Source of the DNA: Omphiscola glabra
Taxonomy: Eukaryota > Mollusca > Gastropoda > Lymnaeidae
Length of the DNA: 64,000 bases
NCBI GenBank assembly: GCA_964017045.1
Contig: OZ024807.1
Span: forward strand, 8,599,481 to 8,663,480
Reading direction: 5' to 3'
Shown: one piece after another, positions 22,283 to 32,733 of the stretch
Numbering within the stretch: the first letter of the stretch is position 1
How the letters are laid out: the number at the start of each line of letters is the position of its first letter
Made by a program: the position numbers and the translations under genes
The notes under the pieces: generated by a model
Database searches by the model: none
What the model saw: only the letters and a program-made list of their open reading frames with translations
Told to the model about the DNA's origin: nothing

Positions 22283-22330
22283 ATAAATGAGCGAGGCCGG
22301 AACAACAGAAACAATTCAACTCAGAGACGG
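22283..22330 (+). promoter_or_regulatory. Candidate TATA box and start region
   Basis: TATAAATGAGCGAGG with AACAATTCAACTCAG about 28-38 bases downstream, then GGTGGACCTTGTATCATCTT and a CTGCTG|GTGAGT donor. This could be the promoter and 5' noncoding exon of a plus-strand gene, possibly the secreted Tyr-rich gene at 24.8 kb. No transcript evidence is available from sequence. Confidence 0.35.
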
Positions 22331-22339
22331 GTGGACCTT

Positions 22340-22870
22340 GTATCATCTTCTGCTGGTGAGTTGGCTCTTGTGTGCTGTTCAAATCTTCTGCTGGTGAGTT
22401 GCCTCTTGTGTGCTGTTCAAATCTTCTGCTGGTGAGGTGCCTCTTGGCGTGTGGTGTTCAAATCTACTACTTGTGAGTTGCCTCTTGTCGTGTGGTGTCC
22501 AGATCTACTATTGGTGAGTTGCCTCTTGTCGTGTGATGTTCAGATCTACTACTGATGAGTTGCCTCTTGTCGTGTGATGTTCAGATCTACTACTGAGGAG
22601 TTGCCTCTTGTCGTGTGATGTTCAGATCTACTACTGATGAGTTGCCTCTTGTCGTGTGATGTTCAGATCTACTACTGATGAGTTGCCTCTTGTCGTGTGA
22701 TGTTCAGATCTACTACTGATGAGTTGCCTCTTGCCGTGTGGTTTCCAAATCTACTACTGGTGAGTTGCCTCTTGTCATGTGGTGTTCAGATCTACTACTG
22801 ATGAGTTGCCTCTTGTCGCGTGGTGTTCAGATCTACTACTGGTGAGCTGCCTCTTGTCGTGTGCTGTTCA
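22340..22870 (+). repeat. About 41-bp array repeating a splice-donor-like motif, copy 2
   Basis: About 13 units of the same family as 16160-16570, more diverged (CTACTACTGATGAGTTGCCT + CTTGTCGTGTGATGTTCAGAT). Early copies keep CTG|GTGAGTT; middle copies mostly read CTGATGAGTT or CTGAGGAGTT, losing the GT. Confidence 0.85.
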
Positions 22871-23591
22871 ACTCGACATTGACTTATTTCTTTGACGGGA
22901 CAGTTGCGTTATTGTTTCTGGGGAATGTACAATTTAACTGGCTTGACATGACAATGACTACATAAATGGATGATGGCTTGATGACATTGGCTTTCTCAAC
23001 TACTTCTTTACTGGACGATGGTATGTATAACATATTTGAATAGAGCATGGCTATTTTGACTGGTGGATGTCTTTTTAAAAAAACTTAAATCGCACTTTTT
23101 CAAACTTATTTTCAAGAACAGAGTGGGGCAAAAATATGATGTATAATTCCAACAAAAAGTACAGGATAAAACTGGAGGGAGATCCAGATTAGACATGGTC
23201 TGATCTCACAAGGAGGCTCAATATCGGGGTACCCTGTTTAATATCAATTTAGACAACTTCTAACCGAAACTATAATTTTTATAGTTGCGCCTGAGAACCA
23301 CATGCGACGATAACGTTTGTAGCCAATCTTCGCTACACCTGGCATTTGTAGACGTCTTAGCTTCACGGTGGGTGGGGGGAGTAGGAACGACATCGTAAGC
23401 GTATGTAATGAGCTTGATTAATCATTTGTTCAAGCTCTATGGATTAAAGGTGAATGGATTGAAGACGATATACGGGTCTTCACAGGAGAGGAAAAGTTGG
23501 GAAATCGACTTCGCATAGCGGGACACAAGAGGATGCCAGATTGTATGTAAAAAAAATGTCCATCAAATTGAGACGATGGTGTAGACGTCGC

Positions 23592-23965
23592 AGGACAAAA
23601 TCACAATGCCTGGGAATTTTTTTTAGAGTGATAAGCTGGTTCCCTAGACAGCAAAGTCACCTCTGTCCACGCACCGGCATAGCCCAAAGGAACATCCTGT
23701 GTGGATGACACTGTCTTGGCACCAGTTGCGCCGCCCGAGTTGCCGGAATTTTGATTTGTGTTAGTGTCATGCCGCCTACGGGACTGCATCTTCGGGTTTG
23801 AATTCATATTTTGCCTTCTTATAGATGAGTTTCCCTCCAAAGTTAACGAGTCCCATCCACCAGGAGGAGTGCTGGTGTTGTATTTTTTTACATGCCTGGG
23901 TTTGCTAAGTCCATACGCTTGCAATTTAGCTGGTTTAGACGGCTCGGCCACCCAGTCCCCCAGAA
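23592..23965 (-). mobile_element. tRNA-derived SINE, copy 2
   Basis: Shares CCGCCTACGGGACTGCATCT, TTGGCACCAGTTGCG and the box A end (minus: GGGTGGCCGAGCCGTCTAAA) with copies at 14500 and 47593. Confidence 0.75.
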
Positions 23966-24122
23966 TTTACCTGGTTTAGACGGCTCGGTCACCCAGTCCC
24001 CCAGAATTTACCTGGTTTAGACGGCTCGGTCACCCAGTCCCACAGAATTTACCTGGTTTAGACGGCTTGGCCACCCAGTCCCCAAGAATTTACCTGGTTT
24101 AGACGGCTCGGCCACCCAGTCT
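23930..24122. repeat. 41-bp array grown from the SINE end
   Basis: Five units of TTTACCTGGTTTAGACGGCT + CGGCCACCCAGTCCCCCAGAA. The unit is the box A end of the adjoining SINE plus a few flanking bases. Confidence 0.85.
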
Positions 24123-24404
24123 CCCCCCCCCCCACCCGATGCCAGATTATTGAGGAGCAAAAAAAAAAAGGTATCCATACAACAACCAAGGTTCAGGTGG
24201 CTGGTTTATTTGGAGACAGAGACTGATGATTCGGAGTCGAACCTTTATCGGCTACGGTCCGTGAGTGGAGACGAGAGACCATGGATCAGTCTGATTGAAA
24301 AAATGTGGTTATGTACTCGCAAGAGCCCTTCAAGTGCCTCACATCCAAAGATTAGCATTGATGATTTTAAAGTAATTTAATAATTATTTTTAAAATCGGC
24401 AACG

Positions 24405-24545
24405 GCCTGAATGACTGAAGTACCGTGCAATCAAATGACTGAAGTACCGTACCATCTTATAACTGAAGTACCGTACATGACTGAAGTACCGGACCATCAT
24501 ATGACTGAAGTACCGGACCATCATATGACTGAAGTACCGTAACTA
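24405..24545. repeat. About 24-bp tandem repeat, 6 copies
   Basis: Unit ATGACTGAAGTACCGTACCA + TCAT, 200 bp upstream of the secreted gene start. Confidence 0.85.
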
Positions 24546-24780
24546 AATTAAAATCGCATTGTTCCAAGGAAACGTGACTTCATTAAAGGTTACAAAAAAA
24601 AAAATTGGTTACATTTGCGCATCCCATTTTTGTCTTTTATATTTTGGAATAGATTCCCGTGTTCCAGATTAGGACAATCAAGATCTACAACTCTTTGTTT
24701 GCAAAGACCCCAAGCGTAACGTACAACGCATCCAGTGACAACGTGAACCGAGGAGGACCCCATTACAAAAACAAACAAAA

Positions 24781-24841
24781 ATGTTGACTACGTTACTCTG
24801 TGTGCTCGCCCTGCTGTGCGCGTGCGAGGCTCGTTCCTGGC
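24781..24841 (+). CDS. Secreted repeat gene, signal-peptide exon
   Basis: ATG preceded by ACAAAAACAAACAAAA; 20 codons plus one base; likely cleavage near CEA-RS. Confidence 0.7.
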
Positions 24842-26094
24842 GTAAGTTGACCTGCTCTGTCCTGCTCTTTGTTATAACTGATCGAGGAAGAGGAGGGTAT
24901 GGAGGAGAGGGGGGGGGGTGCGGTCATCACTTGGGAGGCATTTTAGCGTCCACTTCATATACATCACATGGCCTATTTGTATGTGTATTATCTCTGTTTT
25001 GTGGTGTTTTTTGTGTGTGTGTGAAATAGGGGCGGCAAAGTTTGACACCACCACGGGCGTAGGAAGCTGTAGCTAATCTAGGTTGCTGCATTACTATCTT
25101 TAGCGTAAGACTTAAGCATGAGCGTGTGAGATTACTTTCGGTACTTTTAAGCGTGGCTTGTTATGTTATTCCCTATGTTCTATTGTCTTTTGTACTAAGG
25201 AGTTAACTATTGAGTCGTCTTCACCCATTTAAAAAATGTAGACCATCTGTCGTTGAATTCTTAAGTCCATCGAAATCTTACATTGTAGCATAAAGTTATG
25301 AACCCTAACAATTCAATGTTAATTAGTTGGGGATTACATACACGTTGTGTAAAACAAGTTTTCGAACCAAATATATGCTCTCGTTGTTACATGACAGACT
25401 ACTCATAACTGACATCTTTTATGGGCCAACAGATCACTCAGAATATGATGACTCCACTTATGGGCCAACAGACAACTCGGAATATGATGACTCCACCTAT
25501 GGGCCAACCGTCTACCCAAACTATGATGACTCCACTTATGGGCCAACCGACTACCCAAACTATGATGACTCCACTTATGGGCCAACCGACTACACAAACT
25601 ATGCAAACTATGATGACTCCACTTATGGGCCAACCTACTACCAAAACTATGATGACTCCACTTATGGACCAACCGAGTACCCAAACTATGATGGCTCCAC
25701 TTATGGGCCAACCGACTCCCCAAACTATGATGGCTCCACTTATGGGCCAACCTACTCCCCAAACTATGATGACTCCACTTATGGGCCAACCGACTACCCA
25801 AACTATGATTACTCCCCGTATGGGCCAACAGACAACTCAGAATATGATAACTCCCCGTATGGGCCAGCACACTACCCAATCCATGACGACTACATTCATT
25901 GGCTAGCAGGCTACCTAGCATTCGAAGACGATTCAACCTCAGACCATCACGTCGGAACACCAGGTGGCGCAGACGGTGAACTTCAGCCCATACACACGAA
26001 AGTACTAACCACAAAACTTCGGCTCAGCATGATCATGAGCGAGATAACCAAGCTTCTGCCCACCTCGACCAATGAGCAGGAAAACGCATTCTGA
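24781..26094 (+). CDS. Secreted Tyr/Asp-rich tandem-repeat protein
   Basis: Exon 24781-24841 encodes MLTTLLCVLALLCACEARSW, a strong signal peptide, with donor TGGC|GTAAGT (phase 1). The next exon is best started at 25433 after GGGCCAACAG, the only nearby acceptor giving a compatible open frame. It encodes about eleven 13-residue repeats of the type YDDSTYGPTDYPN, then a non-repetitive tail from DDYIHWLAGYLAFEDD to NEQENAF and TGA; about 240 residues in all. The repeat block is open in several frames on both strands, so the frame choice rests on splice phase and on the non-repetitive C-terminus that only this frame keeps open. Tyr/Asp/Pro-rich secreted repeats suggest a structural matrix protein; no family recognised. 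Confidence 0.6.
25433..26094 (+). CDS. Secreted repeat gene, repeat exon
   Basis: 39-bp DNA unit (TATGATGACTCCACTTATGG + GCCAACCGACTACCCAAAC). The proposed acceptor lies inside a repeat-like unit (GGGCCAACAG). A different acceptor or an extra exon cannot be excluded. Confidence 0.55.
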
Positions 26095-26259
26095 TGGGCT
26101 TGGCTAGGAGCAAACCAAAAGGGCATTGGCAAAGTTGAACAGGCAGAAGAAAATAACGACAGATCTCCTATTTGAGATGTCTAATTACAACAATGAAAAA
26201 ACAACATTAATGTTTTTTTTAAATTAACAAAGATTGAAAATGTTAAAAAAGATTTTTGA

Positions 26260-26265
26260 ATTAAA
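26260..26265 (+). promoter_or_regulatory. Possible polyadenylation signal ATTAAA
   Basis: Variant hexamer about 165 bases after the TGA of the secreted repeat gene. Confidence 0.35.
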
Positions 26266-26564
26266 GCGATGTCCTTAAACGCACACTTGTTTTACATTTA
26301 TATTTAATGTAAGTGATTTGCGGCCCAGGCACTTAACCAAGAGATGTACTGTGTTAAAGGTTTGATCTATATATAGTAGATTATCTAAATATGGTAGCCA
26401 ATATATGTAGGAAATATATATATATATATATAAGAAATCTATATAAAGTATGTAATCTATATATGGAAGGACTATCTATACACAGTATAGTATGTTGAAC
26501 TATACGCATATGTTCTAGAAAATCTATTTAATTTATCTGATCTGTATAAAACAAACCGTGCTAA

Positions 26565-26935
26565 TTCATTAATAAGAGTAATTCACCCATTCATTAATAA
26601 GAGTAATTCACCCATTCAGTAATAAGAGTAATTCACCCATTCAGTAATAAGAGTAATTCACTCATTCATTAATAAGAGTAATTCACTCATTCATTAATAA
26701 GAGTAATTCACCCATTCATTAATAAGAGTAATTCACTCATTCATTAATAAGAGTAATTCACTCATTCATTAATAAGAGTAATTCACTCATTCATTAATAA
26801 GAGTAATTCACCCATTCATTAATAAGAGTAATTCACTCATTCATTAATAAGAGTAATTCACTCATTCATTAATAAGAGTAATTCACTCATTCATTAATAA
26901 GAGTAATTCACCCATTCATTAATAAGAGTAACACA
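26565..26935. repeat. 25-bp tandem array, about 15 copies
   Basis: Unit TTAATAAGAGTAATTCACCC + ATTCA, nearly perfect, with diverged copies to 27020. Confidence 0.9.
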
Positions 26936-27209
26936 CTAAGTCGTTAATAAGATTAACTAACTGAGTTCACTGAGTCATTAATTAGGGTAACTCGCTCATT
27001 TATTAATAAGAGTAAATCACTCAGTTCATCGTGATGGTAACAATGTATTTCCATTAGTTAAAGAGTTACTCGAACCTAAACACCCATCTTAACACTAAAC
27101 AGTGCAGCACTCAGCGGATCAATCCAGTGGTTCTCAAAACTTTCTGCCAACCGCATCCACGTAGCCCTAAACACACACCCAGTCTTTCAGCATAACAATA
27201 ACGAAGTGG

Positions 27210-27471
27210 CTATTCGTACCCGGGTACCAGAAGTGAGAGGTTGGGATTAAATAAACTATTAAAAATATTATTGTTGGGTGTGTAAGACCAAATGAGGTAT
27301 CAAATGAAAGATAATTGAATGGACTATACGTTTGTAAACTTACTTCTTCAGTTTTACTAAAATAAACCACCACAAATGACATCCGAATAACATCGAGTCA
27401 AAATGGACCCGACACGCAGCGCCGCCATGTAATGCCAACCTCTCACTTCTGGTACCCGGGTACGAATATTC
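27210..27471. mobile_element. MITE with about 34-bp terminal inverted repeats, copy 1
   Basis: Left TIR CTATTCGTACCCGGGTACCA + GAAGTGAGAGGTTGG; the right end (27436-27471) is its inverse apart from two extra bases near the tip. The middle is AT-rich with no RNA or protein feature. Copy 2 is at 28637-28858. Confidence 0.85.
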
Positions 27472-27929
27472 GCAGCCTAACAGTAATTCTCAGAATAACA
27501 TCTTGCGCGAACATCTTTGAAAGAAATTTTTTGATCTAGAATCCGACCTACCATATATTTTATAATTTAGAAGAGAAATGAAACTGTTGAGTTTAATTAA
27601 CTCAATAACAACTGAATTAAATTCAACTTTTTAAAGTAGGATTGGTATTTAGTTTTTAGATATCACAGAAGTCACCGGTCCATTTTTTAAAATAATTTTA
27701 TGTACCGGTATAGACGTGGTCAGGGTTTCTTTGAGCTATATCTCCGGGGTGGGGGGGGGGGGTGAGTCATCATAGTCATGTGCCCCCCCCCCCCCCGAGC
27801 AAAAAATATGTACAACAATAACACAAAATATATTTTACTAAAAAAATACCAAATTGTCATTTGTTTAAAAAAAAATTAAAATAATAACAGCTGGTGTCAT
27901 TAACCGATTACAATTATTGGTAAAGTAAC

Positions 27930-28058
27930 GAAATATTCTTTATTATTATTATTTTCTTAATAGCTTTTCCCCACTGTCCTCTTTCTTTTTTCGGCCCGTA
28001 CAAATTTTTCATGAAGTATTACGGCCCGCTTTACATTGTGAGTTGTGCGGGCCTGCTG
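27930..28058. mobile_element. GCAGGCC-ended hAT-like element, truncated copy
   Basis: TTTTTCATGAAGTATTACGG to GTTGTGCGGGCCTGCTG matches the right half of the fuller copy at 48610-48829. Confidence 0.75.
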
Positions 28059-28636
28059 TAACCGATTAAAATTAGTGGAATCTATGAAATATCGCTAAGT
28101 TCGATATATTTGATGATCCGTATATTTAAGGCTAATCAAGTTATGGTATTCGGTTTTCAAAATCGCACTGACCACTCCAGTCCTACTTCCTGTTGTTCGC
28201 ATATATCGCTATTTTTATTATTTTATTTTTTGAAACTTCACAAGTTGAAAGACTTTCATGACACTGAATTAAAATAAATTTAAATAGATATAAAGGTCTA
28301 CAATCTTAATAATAGTTAGTCAAGTATTAAACATGTGCAATTTGTTTTCAAATTATAGTTCATCGTAACAGCATGACTAAAAAATTGGGCATCATGTTGT
28401 TTTTTTTTTTGGGGGGGGGGGGGGGGGTGGGGGCTAAATTAGAATTTAAAGGGCGAAAAGAAATAGTGCACGTTTCATAAATTATTATTCAATCAAAAGG
28501 GTTTTTGTTTCCTTTAAATGTGATACCTTTGTTACCAAGTTTCCTGAATAACAGATTTTTTTATTTTTAAAAAAAAATAATTAACCTATATAATGTATTA
28601 TTATTAACTTCCCAACTGCTTTTCTCTTTGGCTGCG

Positions 28637-28858
28637 ACTATTCGCACACGGGTATCAGAAGTGAGAGGTTGGGATTAAAAAAAAATATTTAAAACATTAT
28701 TGTTGGGCTTGTAAGACAAAATGAGGTAACAAATGAAAGATCATTGAATGGACTATGTGTCGTTTGTAAACTGACTTCTTCTGTTTTACTAAAAAAATAA
28801 CTACCACAAATGACATCCGAATGGAATTTAGTCTAAACGGACCCGGGTCCGAATAGCG
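28637..28858. mobile_element. MITE with inverted repeats, copy 2
   Basis: Begins CTATTCGCACACGGGTATCA and shares TTATTGTTGGGCTTGTAAGA and ACCACAAATGACATCCGAAT with copy 1; right TIR is reduced to CCCGGGTCCGAATAG. Confidence 0.8.
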
Positions 28859-29903
28859 GCTATGCTGGCCCTGGCAATTGGCATAGCCCCCCCCTCTCCC
28901 CCCCCCGAAAATCTGGAGGGTCGCCCCGGGGGGGGGGGGATTTTCTGAAAGAAACACAGGGCGTGGTAACGTCATCGCAGTTATATTCAAAGACTATTCA
29001 TACAGGCAGAAACTGAACTGACCAAGTATCAACATTAAAGATGAAAATAGATCGTTTTATTTACGCCAATTGTATGCGTCTAATAAATCTACAATCGTTT
29101 TTTTTTTTTAAAAAGCATAGACCTGTCACAGACTGTCAACAAAGTGCCAAGATGATGACTTGACAGAACATTGGGCACAAACAAAAAAGACCAGATGTGG
29201 AAAAGATACTTTTTCTTTTTTTTTTTTCAGCTATCAGTGGTGTAATACAAGATGGTGTAGTGGTCTCATTGGGGCGGGATCGTGTGTATAGGTAAAGTGG
29301 GTAAAAACGTGCAGTGGGTCCACGAGTCTCATAACGTCCTTGACCTAAGAAACTTTCTGAAATCATCGTGCGGTGGAAGTCACGAATTCAGTGATAAATC
29401 TATTTTCTTTCTTTTGGGCATTTTGGGATAGGCTTATTCAGCAAAAGAACAACAGAAGAAAAAAAATCTGATATTAACGAAAACTTGGTGAATTTAGTTT
29501 CTACTATATGAATAGTCTTTGAAAAACGATGATTTTAGAAAATGTATAGACGTTTTTGCAAATGCCTTCATCAGTACCAAAAAAACTAAACATTTAAATA
29601 ATCTCTCTCTTTCTCTGTCTTCCTCTCGCTCTCTCTAATCTGATCTTAGAACATATACAAAAATTAAAAAGCAAACTAAAGCATTTGTATTACTAACAAA
29701 TCTTTTAAATTCTTTATTTAAATACACTGGCTTTTCGTGACATTTCGGGGCTTTGCAGGTGACGCCTTTGACTTAGCCAGAACTTCACTATTTCAAGGCC
29801 TAGAGTAGCATCTCTAACAATTGGCTGGTTAGTCAGTCCGCCGATAATCTGTCCTCAGGTTGGGTTATACCACTATACGTCATAACCAGCCAGTTCCTGT
29901 CAC

Positions 29904-30272
29904 TTAACTCTCTCCCACATCACCAATTTGCTCCCCTGTCATCTCACCATCTTGCACCCCTGCCGCATCACCTTCTTGCTCCCCTGCCACATCACCTTCT
30001 TGCTCCCCTGCCGTATCACCTTCTTGCTCCCCTGCCGCATCACCTTCTTGCTCCCCTGCCGCATCATCTTCTTGCTCCCCTGCCCCATCACCTTCTTGCT
30101 CCCTTGCTACCTCAATTGGCGGATTCACGGACGCCTCCTGCGGCTTGCAATCTGTTTCAGGAAGTTCAATATCTATTTTTTTCGACACCTGTTCACGAAT
30201 TTTATCCTGAATAAAGTCGATGAATCCCTTGGAAACTCCTTGGACGTTAACTTTCTGATCATCAGTTGAATT
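29904..30272 (-). CDS. Chitin-binding gene 2, acidic-repeat exon
   Basis: Acceptor TTTTTCATTTGCTAAG; phase 0; encodes NSTDDQKVNVQGVSKGFIDF..., KPQEASVNPPIEVAREQEGD, then a 24-bp repeat coding AGEQEGDA-type octapeptides, ending GDVGES and TAA. Confidence 0.6.
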   Translation of the reverse strand, partial: NSTDDQKVNVQGVSKGFIDFIQDKIREQVSKKIDIELPETDCKPQEASVNPPIEVAREQEGDGAGEQEDDAAGEQEGDAAGEQEGDTAGEQEGDVAGEQEGDAAGVQDGEMTGEQIGDVGES

Positions 30273-32697
30273 CTTAGCAAATGAAAAAAAAAAGAATGAA
30301 GATTGAGTAGTGGCACGAAGAATAAAGGCATACCATTTTAGCAATGACATCTATTACATACAGTGTTTCTGGACCAGTGGTCCGTTCGCCCCCCAAGGAA
30401 TGCCTCAACAAAGCTCAAATTGTGGTACATGTGCAAAAAAGTGTTACATCATATTTTTCTAGGTGGTTAACGATAGTGCACAAAAATATGCGGGCTTAAA
30501 AATATCACAGACAATCAATATGGTCCAAAATATAACAGGCAGTCAATAGGGGTCCAATTTTCACAAACATTCAAAGGTAGGTCAAAAACATCAGGGACGA
30601 TGCTTGGGGTCTAAACTTTCATAGACAATCCAATCCATGGCACTGTAAACTTTCATAGGCAATCCAATCCATAAGGGTCTATACTTTCACAGACAAACCA
30701 ATCCATTGAGGTCTAAACTTTCATTGACAATTCCATTATTGGGGTCTGGTCTTTCACAGACAATCCATGGAGGTCTAAGACTTCCAATAAGATCAAAAGT
30801 GGTCAAGGTTTTTGTTATTAAACTTCAAAAAATATGTTTTAAAAATTATATTGGAAAAAAAAACAACCTTACCAGTGGTCAAGAGCAACTACAGTGCGCC
30901 AACACTGCGGTTGGAAGAGCTTTCTCGTGCAGTTTAGCTAACATAAAAATGATCCTATACCCAAAAACAATATGGCGAAAGCGTGATGGTATAGCCATAA
31001 TTGTGCTTAGATAGACCTTGCTGTACGTGAACCACCCACAGAGATACCTACTTGATTCTTATATAAACCGACAATGCACGTTGGACTTGAGGCTACGCAC
31101 GATTGGGACAGCGGGTCAAAGATGAGCTGGAGGCTCACACCTTCAGGAGCATCTGCCGGGGTTACCTGGTGGTGGAGGAGAGTTTCAGACTTGTTGGTGA
31201 ATTGTGGTATGTATGTCTGATGTAGATGTCTGATGTTTGTTGGTGAATTGTGGTACGTATGTCTGATGTAGATTCTGATGTAAGGAGTTTCAAATTTGTA
31301 AGTGAATGTTGGTATGTATGTCTTAAGTAGATGTCTGAGGTTAATTGGTGAATTGTAGCATGTATGTCTAATGTAGATAAATTCAGGCATGTTGCTGAGT
31401 TGTGTCAAGTATGTGTGATGTAGAGAGACTCAGATGTATGTCACCATGTACGCCACAATGTATGTCACCATGGTTGTCACCATGGATGTCACCATGTATG
31501 TCACCATGTATGTAACCATATATGTCGCCATGAATGTCACCAAGGATGTCACCGTGGATTTCACCCGTATGTCACCATATATGTCGCCATGTATGTCACC
31601 ATGTATATCACCATGTATGTCACCATGGATGTCACCCTGTATGTCACATATATGTCGCCATGAATGTCACCATGGATGTCACCATGTATGTCACCATGTA
31701 TGTCACCATGTATGTCACCATGTATGTCACCATGTATGCCACCATGTATGCCACCTGTATGTCTGGGGTATAAAAGATTCAGATTTATTCGTCGAATGTA
31801 TCAAATGTGGGATTAAATAGGGGATATTTGGATAAAATAGTGGATATTTGGATAAAATATGGGATATTTGGATAAAACTATCAATTGTAGATCAAATACT
31901 GCGGTGTAGAAAAAACTCAGGAGCGGATAAACAAAAAAACAATGGAAAGAGGAGGGGGGTGCAAAGGGATCGTAATAAGTAAAAAATTTAAAGGGTAATT
32001 AAACTGCCATTGATGTTTAGAAAACATCCTCTTATAAAAAAGAGGAACGGTTTGAAAATATATACACAAATCCAAAAGCCGTGGAGGGACAACAAAAAAA
32101 ACCATATGAAACTATTCTCCAGTGAGGCCTGTGGATTTTCCCGAAACAAATGTTTAAGGAATGTTGAAAACAGCAAAATTTGTTTTAAAAGTCATGTACC
32201 GTTGGGCACTGCCTCCACTCTCGGCTGCCGTTTTCACATCGGATGTAGTTGCCGGACGCGCAGCCAAAACACAGCTGGTAGTCACCGTCCTTGACATTGC
32301 GGCATCTATCGTGGCGACGAAGACAAGGCGCTGGTGCGTGGAGCGGATAGAACGGATTATGTTTTTTAAAAAAAAATAATAGAACATCTTTAACTGCTAA
32401 ATCGTCTTATGACGGGGCGATATGAACAAGTAAAATATGAATGTTTATCTACTAAGGCACGGGTCTACAAGCATATTTTTGTCTGGTTCTGCATACTACT
32501 CTGGCATGCGTGCAACGGTTGGGGAAGCGATGTTGCCATCCTAACGGCTCCTAGCAGATGCCAGGGCAGCCTTGAAGCTTTCAATAAATGTCGAGTTCAC
32601 GGTGGTATTGTCGGTATTTTTTAGTTTTGACCCCACTTTTACAGAACCAAAGTGGCCGGCGACCCCAGACATTTTAAAAGGGAAATTTAAATAGTAT

Positions 32698-32733
<36 letters not shown>

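Noticed and set aside
26565..26935. CRISPR array
   Set aside because: Direct repeats are contiguous with no unique spacers; eukaryotic minisatellite. The same holds for all other arrays here.
32409..32624. Possible secreted peptide (FVWFCILLWHACNGW ... SRCQGSLEAFNKC)
   Set aside because: No supported start, splice partner or family; overlaps an intron on the other strand.
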